A stretch of 64,000 bases of DNA from contig JBBRQC010000004.1 in NCBI GenBank assembly GCA_038227135.1, positions 1 through 64,000 of the forward strand, read 5' to 3'. This document shows, one piece after another, positions 44,432 through 54,360 of the stretch (position 1 is its first letter; each line of letters opens with the position of its first letter). Under the pieces are notes generated by a model, which made no database searches, had not been told where the DNA came from, and saw only the letters and a list, made by a program, of their open reading frames with translations. Source of the DNA: UBA4720 sp038227135. GTDB taxonomy: Bacteria > Gemmatimonadota > Gemmatimonadetes > Gemmatimonadales > Gemmatimonadaceae. A program made the position numbers and the translations under genes.

Positions 44432-45538
44432 TCAAGACGCCGAGCCGGAGCGGATCAGTGTCAGGATGTGACGCGCGATGTCGGCAGCAGCAGTGGGTCG
44501 GGCGCGCTCGAGCGCCTTCGCGCGCATGTCGGCAAGCTTGCCCGGGTCCGCGAGCAGAGACTCGACGGCGCCGGCGAGCGAGTCGGTATTGAGAGCGGAT
44601 TGCCGGATCATTTCCGCAGCGCCGGAGGCGGCAAGTGCCTTGGCATTGGCCGTCTGGTGGTCCGCTGCCGCGGTCGGTAACGGGACCACAATCGTGGGTA
44701 TACCCCACGCACAAAGCTCGGCGGTGGCCATCGCTCCGGCGCGAGACAGAGCCACGTCGGCCGCGCGGTAGGCCTCCGAAATTGGCGCGATGTAGGCTCT
44801 GACTTTTACGCGATCGCTCTCGTAGCGAGCCAGCTTCTCGTAGTTCCCCTTCCCGGTGGCCCAGATGACGAACAGATCGCCAGGAAGCCCACGGTCGATC
44901 CAGGACGCGACGACGTCATTCATGGCCTGCGAGCCCTGGCTTCCGCCGTACACGAGCAGCACCGCCCCGCCAGCGGCAGGGAATCCCCATTTCGCTCGAG
45001 CCGGCGCCTTCTCGAAGGCATCAGCTGGTGGCGGCTCGATCGGGTTGCCCGAATCGTACACTTCGGTCCTCTTCGACGGGGACAGATACCGGCGCGCCTC
45101 TGGGAAGCCGAGGTGAATCTGCGCCGCGAAGCGGCTGAAGAACCGCGCGGTAATCCCGGGATGGGTGTTCTGTTCCTGGAGCACGTAGGGGATGCTGTGC
45201 CTGGCAGCATAGGCGAGCGCCAGTCCAGCTGCATAGCCGCCGGTTCCAACGACGCACGCAGGGGGCTCGCTACGAACTTCCCCGGCGATGCGTTGCCACG
45301 CCGTCATCGCGCCACGGATGGTCTTCCAGTTCTCCCACGGACGCGATCGATACAGCGGATGCAGATCGAGCAGCTCGAACGGAAAGCCAACCTGTGGGAG
45401 CACATCCTTCTCGATGCCTCGACGGGCACCAATAAAGAATGGCTCGACCTTCGGATCCGCGTTCACGAGAGCGCGTGCGATCGCGAGGCCGGGATACAGG
45501 TGGCCGCCGGTGCCGCCCCCGGCAAAGATTACCCTCAT
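44432..45538 (-). CDS. murG: UDP-N-acetylglucosamine--lipid I transferase MurG
   Basis: 368 residues. Converts lipid I to lipid II on the inner leaflet. Glycine loops FAGGGTGGHLYPGLA and VYGGSQGSQAMN; donor site segment RAGAMATAELCAWGIPTIVVPLP. ATG overlaps the ftsW stop (ATGA). Confidence 0.97.
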   Translation of the reverse strand: MRVIFAGGGTGGHLYPGLAIARALVNADPKVEPFFIGARRGIEKDVLPQVGFPFELLDLHPLYRSRPWENWKTIRGAMTAWQRIAGEVRSEPPACVVGTGGYAAGLALAYAARHSIPYVLQEQNTHPGITARFFSRFAAQIHLGFPEARRYLSPSKRTEVYDSGNPIEPPPADAFEKAPARAKWGFPAAGGAVLLVYGGSQGSQAMNDVVASWIDRGLPGDLFVIWATGKGNYEKLARYESDRVKVRAYIAPISEAYRAADVALSRAGAMATAELCAWGIPTIVVPLPTAAADHQTANAKALAASGAAEMIRQSALNTDSLAGAVESLLADPGKLADMRAKALERARPTAAADIARHILTLIRSGSAS

Positions 45539-46716
45539 CTGGCTGGGAGCGCGCGAAGAGCGAGGGGGTCCGTCGCCGCTTCACCGAATACTCTTTCACG
45601 TTTGCTGCCGATGTTGACCAGCATACCTGTCATGAGAAGCGAGAGGACAAGATTGGAGCGCCCGTATGAGATGAAGGGTAACGTCAGCCCGGTGGTAGGG
45701 AGCAAGCCGGTTGCCACGCCGATATGAAGATACGCCGTCAGCACAGTCGTAACCGTGAGGCCGACGGCCACGAGCTGAAGAAAGGGAGTGCGAGCCGTGC
45801 GCGCAATCCGGAATCCGACGGCCGCGTACAACGCAAACGCCGCCACAAGGAGCGCCAACCCAACGAATCCCCACTCCTCGCCGATGTGACCCGCGATGAA
45901 GTCGTCGTAACCGAACGGGAGAAAGCCGTATTGCTGGCGACCGCGGCCAAACCCTACGCCGAAGATCTGACCCGAGCCGACCGCAATCAGCGACTGCCGC
46001 AGCTGGTAGCTCACTTCCGGCGGCGCGCCTCCGGGATCGAAAAAGGCGGTCATGCGAAGAAGCACGTAGTTAAGCCGCTCGATCTTGACGTACAACAGCG
46101 GGATGAGCATCACCCCGAGCGCGACGAAGTGCCCGATGCGCACCCCGCCGGCGAACAGGATGATTCCCATCACCAGCGTGAACATCATCGCGGTTGAGAG
46201 ATCGGGCTCGAGCATGACCAGGATGTCGAGCGCTCCAATGACGACCAGGAAGGGCAGCAGCCCCTTGGTGAGCCGCCTCATCACCGGGCCTTTCTTCACC
46301 ACCAGCATCGACGACCACAGAACGACGGCGAGCTTGGCGAGCTCCGACGGCTGTAGCGACGCGCCGAACAGGTATCTGCGCGAGCCGTGGATGCGCGGCG
46401 CAATCCGGGCGGTGAACGGGAGAATCACAACGATCAGGAGAACGAGTGATATGGCCATCAACGGCCACGCCCACTTCTCCCACAGCTCGGCGTCCAGTTT
46501 TGCCGCAATCGCGAACAACACGGCGCCGACAGCCATTCCCGTCAGCTGCCGCAACAGCAGATAGGCGTGGCCCTGACCAGCCTGCATCTCGACGATCGCG
46601 CTCGCGCTGTAGACGGTCGCGATGCCAAAGGCGAGGAGGACTCCAGTGAGGATTACCAGCACACGGGCCTCGACGCCCATGGTCCAGCGATGTCTCAGAC
46701 CGACGGACGCTTCCAT
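45535..46716 (-). CDS. ftsW: Peptidoglycan glycosyltransferase FtsW
   Basis: 393 residues, about ten transmembrane helices. SEDS polymerase of septal peptidoglycan. Signatures: YSASAIVEMQ in helix one, GSRRYLFGASLQPSELAKL, MLEPDLSTAMMF, GFGRGRQQYGFLPFGYDD and IAGHIGEEWGFVG, then PFISYGRSNLV. Lies directly after the murD stop. Paired with the class B PBP FtsI in the same cluster. Confidence 0.96.
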   Translation of the reverse strand: MEASVGLRHRWTMGVEARVLVILTGVLLAFGIATVYSASAIVEMQAGQGHAYLLLRQLTGMAVGAVLFAIAAKLDAELWEKWAWPLMAISLVLLIVVILPFTARIAPRIHGSRRYLFGASLQPSELAKLAVVLWSSMLVVKKGPVMRRLTKGLLPFLVVIGALDILVMLEPDLSTAMMFTLVMGIILFAGGVRIGHFVALGVMLIPLLYVKIERLNYVLLRMTAFFDPGGAPPEVSYQLRQSLIAVGSGQIFGVGFGRGRQQYGFLPFGYDDFIAGHIGEEWGFVGLALLVAAFALYAAVGFRIARTARTPFLQLVAVGLTVTTVLTAYLHIGVATGLLPTTGLTLPFISYGRSNLVLSLLMTGMLVNIGSKRERVFGEAATDPLALRALPAR

Positions 46717-48093
46717 CTAGGCGTCCTTCGTCGCGAGCACACGAAAGCGCTCGCCTCTTTCCTCGTAGTTCGAAAACATGTCGTAGCTCGAACAAGCCGG
46801 CGACAGGAGGATTGCTTCTCCGGCGCGCGCGGTGGCTCGCGCGGTCCGTATCACCTCGTCGAAATCCGAGCCGAGCCTGACCACGTCGACCACGGGACGC
46901 AGGTCGGTGGCAATGATTGCCGCAGCTTCTCCGTATGCGATTACCCTTTTCACCTTTTTTCGCACGGCATCGACGAGCGGCGTGTATGCCTCTCCCTTGT
47001 GCCGGCCTCCAAGCAGTAGGACGGTCGGACGCTCCATCCCGTCAATTGCGACGGCTGCTGAGCTGACGTTCGTCGCCTTGGAGTCATTGATCCACTGCAC
47101 CCCGTCGAACTCCCCCACCAGCTCGAGCCGGTGCGGCAGGGAGCGAAAAGTGCGAAGCGCAGCCGCGATGCCCTTGCGCGCGCGCTGCGTTTGGTGCGAC
47201 CGGTCAGCCACCATCACTGCGAGGCACGCCGCGAGGGCGTTGGCCACATTGTGTGGTCCCAGCAGGGGAAGATCGTTGCGCTGGAGTAGAGGCGCGCCCA
47301 GCACAACCAGCTCGTTGCGCGCCGCATCGAAGTAACCAGGCGCTTCGCTGGAAAGCGAGAAAGGATATTTGTGGCCGGCGACGTCGCGCACCATCGCCTT
47401 CACCGCCCTGTCGTCGTCGTTGACCACCCAGAGGGAATTTCCGTTCGCGTTGGCAAAGAAACGCGCCTTGTCCGCATAATACTCCTCGACCGTCGAGTAA
47501 CGATCTAGATGGTCGGGGCTGAGATTGGTGAGCACTCCGACGTCGGGCTTGAGGCTCGGTGTGTCGTGCAGCTGGAATGAGGACATCTCGAGGGAGATCC
47601 ACTTCGGCTGCTGCTCGCGAATTGCGATCTCCGAGAGCGGCGTCCCGATGTTTCCCGCTTCGACTGCTTCGAAGTCGAGGCCGCGTAGCAAGTGAGCGAT
47701 AAGCGCGGTGGTCGTGGTCTTTCCGTTCGTTCCAGTCACGGCGATCACGCATGGGCCTTCGAGAAAATGGAGAGCCACCTCCACCTCGCTGGCGACCCGA
47801 GTGCCGTTCTCGCGCGAAAATGCGAGGGGTCGCGCTGACGGTGGCACTCCAGGGCTCGTGACGACGAGGCTTGCGCGCGCCAGCCGCTCCAGGTCGTGCC
47901 GCCCTACATCGACGGAAATTCCCTGGCTGCGCAGCTCCTCCGCGCACCGTCCGGTGTCGGGCGATGACGCGAGGTCGGACGCGTAAACGTTGTAGCCGTG
48001 TTTTCGCAGCAGCGTAGCCACGGCGCGGCCGCTCCGGGCGAGACCGATGACGGCGATCTCGCTCTCGCGCGGCACGAGCTCGCGCGGGGTCAT
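46717..48093 (-). CDS. murD: UDP-N-acetylmuramoylalanine-D-glutamate ligase
   Basis: 458 residues. Adds D-glutamate. ATP loop VTGTNGKTTTT; SLEMSSFQL; NLSPDHLDRY; VQWINDSKATN and LLLGGRHKG are typical of MurD. The ATG overlaps the mraY stop (ATGA). Confidence 0.97.
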   Translation of the reverse strand: MTPRELVPRESEIAVIGLARSGRAVATLLRKHGYNVYASDLASSPDTGRCAEELRSQGISVDVGRHDLERLARASLVVTSPGVPPSARPLAFSRENGTRVASEVEVALHFLEGPCVIAVTGTNGKTTTTALIAHLLRGLDFEAVEAGNIGTPLSEIAIREQQPKWISLEMSSFQLHDTPSLKPDVGVLTNLSPDHLDRYSTVEEYYADKARFFANANGNSLWVVNDDDRAVKAMVRDVAGHKYPFSLSSEAPGYFDAARNELVVLGAPLLQRNDLPLLGPHNVANALAACLAVMVADRSHQTQRARKGIAAALRTFRSLPHRLELVGEFDGVQWINDSKATNVSSAAVAIDGMERPTVLLLGGRHKGEAYTPLVDAVRKKVKRVIAYGEAAAIIATDLRPVVDVVRLGSDFDEVIRTARATARAGEAILLSPACSSYDMFSNYEERGERFRVLATKDA

Positions 48094-49238
48094 CTCAATT
48101 TCAACGTGCTTAGAGCGATAAAGGCGAACAGGACTCCGATGATCCAGAAGCGCACGACTACCTGCGCCTCATCCCAGCCCTTCACTTCGAAATGATGGTG
48201 GAGCGGGGCTCGTCGGAAGACTCGATGCTCGCGAGCGTACTCGACGCCATAGCGGCGCTTGCGGTACTTGAACACGAAGCGCTGGAGAATGACTGACATC
48301 ATCTCCGCTACAAAAACCGCCCCCACGAGAACAAGCAGGAATTCCGACTTCAAAAGAATCGCGACGGAGGCGAGAGCTCCGCCCAGTGCCAGCGAGCCGG
48401 TATCCCCCATGAACACTTCAGCAGGGTGCGTGTTGTACCAGAGAAATCCAATGCAGGCGCCCAACACCGCAGTACAAAACACGGTGAGCTCACCTGCTCC
48501 ACGCAGATAGTAGACGTAGAGATACTGACTGGCATCGACGCGGCCGACGACGTAAGCGTAGAACGCAAACGTCAGCGCCGCGATCGCGGTGAGACCGGCA
48601 GCCAGCCCATCGAGCCCGTCGGTCACGTTGACGGCGTTACTGGTTCCGGTCATCACGAACGTCACGAACAGCACGTAGAGCCAGCCGAGGCCGGCGCTGA
48701 GTGGAACGATGAGGATGTACTTGTAGAATGGCAGCGTCGTTGAGGCGCCGGGCAGCGAAGACAGCGGATGCTTCCACAGGTAGTAGCCCAGAGCGAACCC
48801 GAGGGTCACCTGGCCAACGAGCTTGTATTTCTCGACGAGACCGGTGTTCTTCTTCCCGGCCAGTTTCTGTTTCAGCTTGAGATAGTCGTCCCAGAAGCCT
48901 ATCGCCCCCATCCAGGCCATCGAAACCATCGCCAGCAGCACATAGCGGTTGTCGAGCTTGGCCCACAGCAGCGTGCTGATGAGAGTCGCCCCAAGGATGA
49001 TCAATCCACCCATCGTTGGCGTCCTTCCCTTCTGCTGGTGCGCGTCGGGAGTGCCTTCGCGGATCACCTGATGAAGGCGCATTCTACGCAGCCGGCGCAT
49101 TATTCCGGGGCCTACGACGAAAGTGAGAAGGAGCGCGGTCACCGCAGCGCCCGCGGCGCGGAAGGTTATCCACTGGAACAGTCGCAGAAACCCGAAGTGC
49201 GGCAATCCTACGAACGGAACGAGCAGATAATTCAGCAC
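48090..49238 (-). CDS. mraY: Phospho-N-acetylmuramoyl-pentapeptide transferase MraY
   Basis: 382 residues, ten hydrophobic segments. Makes lipid I from UDP-MurNAc-pentapeptide and undecaprenyl phosphate. Asp-rich motifs: GFWDDYLK, NAVNVTDGLDGLA and VFMGDTGSLALGG; also RRAPLHHHFE. The GTG start at 49238 overlaps the murF stop (TAGTG); a longer upstream frame lies within murF and is rejected. Confidence 0.97.
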   Translation of the reverse strand: MLNYLLVPFVGLPHFGFLRLFQWITFRAAGAAVTALLLTFVVGPGIMRRLRRMRLHQVIREGTPDAHQQKGRTPTMGGLIILGATLISTLLWAKLDNRYVLLAMVSMAWMGAIGFWDDYLKLKQKLAGKKNTGLVEKYKLVGQVTLGFALGYYLWKHPLSSLPGASTTLPFYKYILIVPLSAGLGWLYVLFVTFVMTGTSNAVNVTDGLDGLAAGLTAIAALTFAFYAYVVGRVDASQYLYVYYLRGAGELTVFCTAVLGACIGFLWYNTHPAEVFMGDTGSLALGGALASVAILLKSEFLLVLVGAVFVAEMMSVILQRFVFKYRKRRYGVEYAREHRVFRRAPLHHHFEVKGWDEAQVVVRFWIIGVLFAFIALSTLKLR

Positions 49239-50602
49239 TATGCAGTCGCCCAGGTAGTTAAATGTGAAACAAGGCGCTCCAGTTGCACGCCGCGGGACGC
49301 CTTGAGCAAAATAATAGCGTCGCGCTGGAGCCGGCCCTCGAGCTGTGGCCACAGATCTTCGACGTCGGAAGCCGTGATGACGCGCTCACGGTCTTTCCGG
49401 CTCTCGAGCGCGGGGGCGAATTCGCCGATTCCCGCCACGATGTCTGCACCCGAAGCCAACGCGAGACCAGCGATGTCGGCGTGACACTGCTCCGACGCCG
49501 CACCAAGCTCTCGCATCGTACCAAGGACGATTACCCTCTGGCGTCCGGTACCGGTCCCCTGCAACAGCTCGATGGCAGCACGAGTCGACCCGGGATTCGC
49601 GTTGTACGCGTCATTGATGAGCGTCACGTTACCAACCTGTTCCCACGCGACTCGCATCTTCGGCTGGGGCATCGCCGCGATTCCCTGCGCGGCGTCTTCG
49701 TAGCTCACGCCGCACTCGCGGGCGACCGCCAGCGCGAGCATCGCGTTGCGCAGATTATGGAGCCCGCGAACCGGCGGCCTGATACTCACACCACCTATCT
49801 CGATGACGCCAAGTCCGTCTGGCCCGATCTCCCAGCGCTCGGGCTTCAGATCAGCGGTTGGGTCCAAACCCGCTACCACTACACGCTTGGCTTTGCCGCG
49901 AGCCGCTTGGGCGATTTCAGGTTGCGCCGAAGGCCCGATCCCGACCGCCACTCCGTCGTAGACGGCAGCCTCCTCGCGCAGCACGCCGGCGAGATCGCCG
50001 AGTCCCTCCAGATGCTCCTCGGCGATAGAAGTGACGAGCGCGATGTCAGGCTCCGCAATGTCTCGAAGTATCGCGACCTCCCCGGGAAGACTCGTTCCGA
50101 GCTCGATGACCCCGACATCGGTGTCCGGCGGCAGCGAGAGCAGCGTAAGGGGCACGCCAATCCGGTTGTTCAGATTACCCGTCGTCGCGTGAACCTTGTA
50201 GGACCGTCCGAGTGATGCCTTGAGAAGATCCTTGGTACTCGTCTTACCGTTGCTGCCCGCGACTCCGACGATTGTCTTGCCCCAGGCATGCCGCCAGTAG
50301 TTCGCAACCGCTCCCAGGGCAACCAGTGTATCACCCACCTCGTAGACGGGAACCCCGAGTGCAGTAAGCTTGGGCGCGTGCGAGACGATCACCGCCGCGG
50401 CGCCGTCCCGAATTGCATCGCGAAGGTAGTCGTGACCGTCGAAGCGCTCGCCCTTGAGCGCCAGGAAAACATCTCCCTTGCCGATTTTTCGAGTATCGGT
50501 GGTGATGCCGCGCAGCTGCGTCGACCCTCGTGGAGCCGATCCCGTCAGATGCTTCTCGAGTGCGGCCGCGATCCGGTCCAACGTCCAGAATCCGGTGCTC
50601 AC
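49238..50602 (-). CDS. murF: UDP-MurNAc-tripeptide--D-alanyl-D-alanine ligase
   Basis: 454 residues. Adds D-Ala-D-Ala. ATP loop VAGSNGKTSTKDLL; GVIELGTSLPGEV; NDAYNANPGSTRAAI and MRELG are MurF signatures. Starts at GTG 50602 overlapping the murE stop (GTGA). The D-Ala-D-Ala ligase is not encoded in this window. Confidence 0.97.
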   Translation of the reverse strand: MSTGFWTLDRIAAALEKHLTGSAPRGSTQLRGITTDTRKIGKGDVFLALKGERFDGHDYLRDAIRDGAAAVIVSHAPKLTALGVPVYEVGDTLVALGAVANYWRHAWGKTIVGVAGSNGKTSTKDLLKASLGRSYKVHATTGNLNNRIGVPLTLLSLPPDTDVGVIELGTSLPGEVAILRDIAEPDIALVTSIAEEHLEGLGDLAGVLREEAAVYDGVAVGIGPSAQPEIAQAARGKAKRVVVAGLDPTADLKPERWEIGPDGLGVIEIGGVSIRPPVRGLHNLRNAMLALAVARECGVSYEDAAQGIAAMPQPKMRVAWEQVGNVTLINDAYNANPGSTRAAIELLQGTGTGRQRVIVLGTMRELGAASEQCHADIAGLALASGADIVAGIGEFAPALESRKDRERVITASDVEDLWPQLEGRLQRDAIILLKASRGVQLERLVSHLTTWATA

Positions 50603-52062
50603 GCGTGACTCCCAGTCATCTCTCTCACTATTTCCTTCTCGTCGAATGGGTACGAGGTGGTTCCGCGAATCTGGTAAGTCTCGTGGCCCTTGCCCGCGAG
50701 CAGGACAATATCACCGTCCTCGGCCAGGTCCAGCGCGCGCTGAATGGCGGCGAGCCTGTCGGTGACTCTCTCGTGACCGGTGCCGCGCATCCCGGCCTCG
50801 ATGTCGTCGATGATGGCGTCCGGGTCCTCCGTGCGCGGGTTGTCGCTCGTCACTATTGCACAGTCCGCTCCGCGCTCGGCGATCCCACCCATGATTGGGC
50901 GCTTGCCCTTGTCGCGCTCACCGCCGCATCCGAATACCAGGATGAGCTTGCCACGCGTGAACGCCCGCGCGGTGCGCAGCGTCCGCTCGAGAGCATCGGG
51001 CGTATGCGCGTAGTCACGAAGAACAGTCGGTCGAGTGGAGATGATTTCCAGTCTGCCCGCGACCTGCGGTACCGTGCCCAGGGATTCAGCGATCGTGTGC
51101 GGATCCCACCCGAGCGCAAATGCCGCGGCGGCAGCGGCAAGCGCGTTCTCGACATTGACGTCGCCAATCAGCGGCAGCGTGACTTCACCCGCCCCGCGCG
51201 GCGTGGCGAGCGTCCATTCGCTTCCCCGCGGCGTGTACCGCACTCCTTCCGCCCGAACGTCGGCGTTGGCGCGCAACGCGAATGTCACCGGTCGGCGCGT
51301 GGGCTTAAGCGTCTTCCATTCGGGGGCATCGGCGTTCACGACAGCGGTTGCGTCGGGTTTGAGGTAGTCGAGAAGACGTGCTTTTGCCTGCAGGTAAGCC
51401 TCCATCGTTCCGTGATAGTCCAGATGATCGCGAGTGAGATTGGTGAACACGGCAACGTCGAACTCCAGTCCGTCGACTCGTCTCTGATCGAGGCTGTGCG
51501 AGGAGACCTCCATCGCCACCGTTCGCACGCCCCGATCCACGAGCGCGCGCAGGATCCTCTGCAGCTCCACCGGCCCGGGCGTCGTCAGACCACTCCCCCC
51601 GGGCAGCACCTCGCCCTCGCTGCCCATCAGCACGCCGAGCGTACCGACGGATGCACTGGAGCCAGCGCCGTCGTCGAAGAGGTGCCGCATTATCGAAGTG
51701 GTCGTGGTCTTCCCGTTGGTTCCGGTGACGCCGAGTATCGTCAAAAGGCGGGCCGGATGGGCGTGCGCGACTGCCGCAGCCACTGCGGCGGCTCGGCGTC
51801 CCTCGCGGACGACCAACGCCGGCAGGGTCGTGCGCCCGGCATCTTCAACGATCGCGACACCTGCGCCGCGCTGCGCGGCGGCATCGAGAAAATCGTGGCC
51901 GTCGCTGTTCCAGCCACGGACGGCTACGAACAGCTCACCGGTCTTCACTTTGCGGCTGTCGTCTGCGATACCGCTTGCTTCGTCGGGAAGGCTGCCCTCT
52001 ATCCCGACGATCAATCCACGCTCAGCCAGCGCGCTCCGGACTTCCGCGATGCGGATTTTCAT
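50599..52062 (-). CDS. murE: UDP-MurNAc-tripeptide synthetase MurE
   Basis: 487 residues. Adds the third stem residue. ATP loop VTGTNGKTTTTS; TTPGPVELQ; MEVSSHSL; NLTRDHLDYHGTMEAYLQAK. The DNPR motif (TSDNPRTEDPD) indicates meso-diaminopimelate as the added residue rather than lysine. ATG overlaps the ftsI stop (ATGA). Confidence 0.97.
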   Translation of the reverse strand: MKIRIAEVRSALAERGLIVGIEGSLPDEASGIADDSRKVKTGELFVAVRGWNSDGHDFLDAAAQRGAGVAIVEDAGRTTLPALVVREGRRAAAVAAAVAHAHPARLLTILGVTGTNGKTTTTSIMRHLFDDGAGSSASVGTLGVLMGSEGEVLPGGSGLTTPGPVELQRILRALVDRGVRTVAMEVSSHSLDQRRVDGLEFDVAVFTNLTRDHLDYHGTMEAYLQAKARLLDYLKPDATAVVNADAPEWKTLKPTRRPVTFALRANADVRAEGVRYTPRGSEWTLATPRGAGEVTLPLIGDVNVENALAAAAAAFALGWDPHTIAESLGTVPQVAGRLEIISTRPTVLRDYAHTPDALERTLRTARAFTRGKLILVFGCGGERDKGKRPIMGGIAERGADCAIVTSDNPRTEDPDAIIDDIEAGMRGTGHERVTDRLAAIQRALDLAEDGDIVLLAGKGHETYQIRGTTSYPFDEKEIVREMTGSHA

Positions 52063-54065
52063 TGAGAGGGACGGTTGAGCAAAACCATGATTCCCGGTGG
52101 AGACAAGGTTCCGGAAGCTGGAAACGTGCCCGGCGGTGACCCCGCGCCAAGGCGAACCCTGAATCCCGCCGCATGCAGCGTCCGGACCGCCTCCCGAACC
52201 GAGAGGCCTCCCACATCGGGAATGGCGCGGGGAGTGACAGGCAGCGGCGCCGCGGCGCCTGATGCGGGAAGATCCAGGACGTAAGACCTCGTCCCTTCGT
52301 CGGTGTCCCGTGGTCTCAGATTGTCGCTCGGATCGTAGGACGCCGCGTCGATGTGTTCCGTGGGATCGCGTGAGACCACGGGCGCGGCCGCGCCGACAAC
52401 GGTCTTTCCCGAGCTGGCAAGGTCCTCACGATTGAGCGCCGCGTCGCGCGCCGCGAGTGCCGCACGCAACACGATCTGTGTCACGGGAGCCGCTATGTCG
52501 CCGCCAGCGTAATGCTTGCCCTTTGGGCTGTCCAGCTTCACCAGCACGACGTACTGGGGATCCTTGCCGGGAAACAGGCCGACGAAAGACGCGGTGTAGT
52601 TGCCCGTCGTGTAACCCGCGTTCCGAGAAGTGCGGCGAGCAGTGCCGCTCTTTCCCGCGACGTCGAACGTCTGAAGATCGGCCTTGGTCGCCGTTCCGTC
52701 CTGGACCACCGCCAGCAGCATGTGCTGAACCGTGCGTGCCACTTCTCCCGACATCACACGTCGCACCGCCCGGGGCTCGGCGCGATAGATCACCTTGCCA
52801 TCGAGGGACCGCACCTCTTTCACCAGATGAGGCTCGAGGAGCTCACCGCCGTTGGCGATGGCGGAGTACGCGGTTACGAGCTGCAGCGGAGTGACAGCGA
52901 TCTCGTAGCCCATGAGTATCGACGCGCTCGTCTGTCGCGACCACTCCCTCGGCTCGCGCAGCGTGCCCGGTGATTCAGCGGGAAGCGGAACGCCGAGCTG
53001 CATGCCGAACCCGAGATCCCGAAACATTTCGTACTTCTGGCCCCGCGTCAGCCGCTGTCCGAACTCGACGATTCCAATGTTGCTCGAGAACCGGATCACG
53101 TCGGAGAGAGAAAGCTGGGCAGCCTTGTGCATGTCTGTGATGGTCCGGCCATCGAGCTCGAGCTTTCCGTTGTGGGTGTCGACGATGTCAGTGGGTCGAG
53201 CGCGCCCTCGCTCCAGGAGCGAAGCAGCCACGAACGGTTTGAGCGTCGAGCCCGGCTCGAATGGTTCCGTCACCGCGGTGTTCGAGAACGAGGTGTGGCC
53301 AACCCGGTTGCTCGCAAGCGCGAGAATCTCGCCCGTGTGCGGATTCATCACGACGATGTCGCCGCCGTCCGCACGCAGGCTGTCGACCGCAATGGCGAGC
53401 TCGCGCTCGCAGATCTCCTGGAGTGTGTTGTTGATCGTCAACACGACCGTCGATCCCGCCCGCGGCTGTTCCGTCCACGCGTCGGGGCTGTCCAACGCGC
53501 GTCCGCTCTTGTCGCGCGCCAGGCTCACTCTTCCCGAGTCGCCGCGAAGAGTGGCGTCGAGCGCGAGCTCGAGCCCATCAAGCGGATTTCCCTGACCATC
53601 GAGGCTGCCGACGATGCTTCTGATGCCGCTCGATCGGGCGTACACACGCTGCAGAACGGGAGTAAGATGGACGCCGCTCAGCTTGGAGAGTGACGCGATG
53701 TCAGACTGGCTGTACAGTCCCGGCAAGTCCACCCATCTTCGCCGGCGATCGATGGCCGCGCGGACGAGCGCCGCATCCACCCGCGCTTGACGCAGCGCCC
53801 TGAGAACGAGACCGGTGTCCCGGACCTCCGGAAGCGCCACTGCCACGCGAGTCAGCTCGCGACTCTCGACCAGCGTGTTGCCGCTCGCGTCGAGGATCTC
53901 TCCTCGCGGCGCAGCTGCCGCGGACGCCGTGAAGTGTTGTCGCTTGCCGCGATTCACCCATTCTTTTCCTTCGACGACCTGGACCTCGGCCGCGCGCGCT
54001 ATCAGAGCGAGGGAAAAGAGCACGAAGAAGCCGTGTACCACGGTGACACGGTTAGGGGCTTTCAC
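52059..54065 (-). CDS. ftsI: Septal class B penicillin-binding protein with PASTA domain (FtsI/PBP)
   Basis: 668 residues. An N-terminal membrane anchor (about 8-25), a dimerisation domain, and a transpeptidase domain with SxxK at Ser273-Lys276 (GSTLKPF), SxN at 327-329 (FSSN) and KSG at 472-474 (AGKSGTA). A single C-terminal PASTA-like domain follows (about 603-668: IPDVGGLSVREAVRTLHAAGF). KSG plus PASTA is the pattern seen in PBP2x-type proteins more than in E. coli FtsI (KTG). Crosslinks septal wall with FtsW. Confidence 0.96.
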   Translation of the reverse strand: MKAPNRVTVVHGFFVLFSLALIARAAEVQVVEGKEWVNRGKRQHFTASAAAAPRGEILDASGNTLVESRELTRVAVALPEVRDTGLVLRALRQARVDAALVRAAIDRRRRWVDLPGLYSQSDIASLSKLSGVHLTPVLQRVYARSSGIRSIVGSLDGQGNPLDGLELALDATLRGDSGRVSLARDKSGRALDSPDAWTEQPRAGSTVVLTINNTLQEICERELAIAVDSLRADGGDIVVMNPHTGEILALASNRVGHTSFSNTAVTEPFEPGSTLKPFVAASLLERGRARPTDIVDTHNGKLELDGRTITDMHKAAQLSLSDVIRFSSNIGIVEFGQRLTRGQKYEMFRDLGFGMQLGVPLPAESPGTLREPREWSRQTSASILMGYEIAVTPLQLVTAYSAIANGGELLEPHLVKEVRSLDGKVIYRAEPRAVRRVMSGEVARTVQHMLLAVVQDGTATKADLQTFDVAGKSGTARRTSRNAGYTTGNYTASFVGLFPGKDPQYVVLVKLDSPKGKHYAGGDIAAPVTQIVLRAALAARDAALNREDLASSGKTVVGAAAPVVSRDPTEHIDAASYDPSDNLRPRDTDEGTRSYVLDLPASGAAAPLPVTPRAIPDVGGLSVREAVRTLHAAGFRVRLGAGSPPGTFPASGTLSPPGIMVLLNRPSQ

Positions 54066-54360
54066 GTCGTCCCCGTGGGAGTATGACGACCTGCTTGTCT
54101 GACGGAACGTGCATCCCGAGCTGCCCCTCCGCTACGACGCCGAGGCGCTGCCGACTCGACGCGTCGCGGATGTCGCTCTCCAGTCGTGCGCGTTCCCCCT
54201 CGAGCTCATTCCGCTTGCCGTCTAGCGTCGCGAGCCGCTCGGACTGTCCGATGCCAAGCGTTCTACGCCACACTATGGACAGTGCGACGAGGACAAATGC
54301 AGCGAGGACCAGCGCCACGAGGGTTCGCCCTCTGAGTGCTACGCCGCGCCGCTTCGCCAT
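54052..54360 (-). CDS. ftsL: Cell division protein FtsL
   Basis: 102 residues. A transmembrane helix (about 13-30: LVALVLAAFVLVALSIV) is followed by a coiled coil (SERLATLDGKRNELEGERARLES), the FtsL layout. The start is ATG 54360 (MAKRRGVALRG), overlapping the rsmH end by 22 bases. Function is assigned mainly from position between rsmH and ftsI and from this topology. Confidence 0.88.
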   Translation of the reverse strand: MAKRRGVALRGRTLVALVLAAFVLVALSIVWRRTLGIGQSERLATLDGKRNELEGERARLESDIRDASSRQRLGVVAEGQLGMHVPSDKQVVILPRGRRESP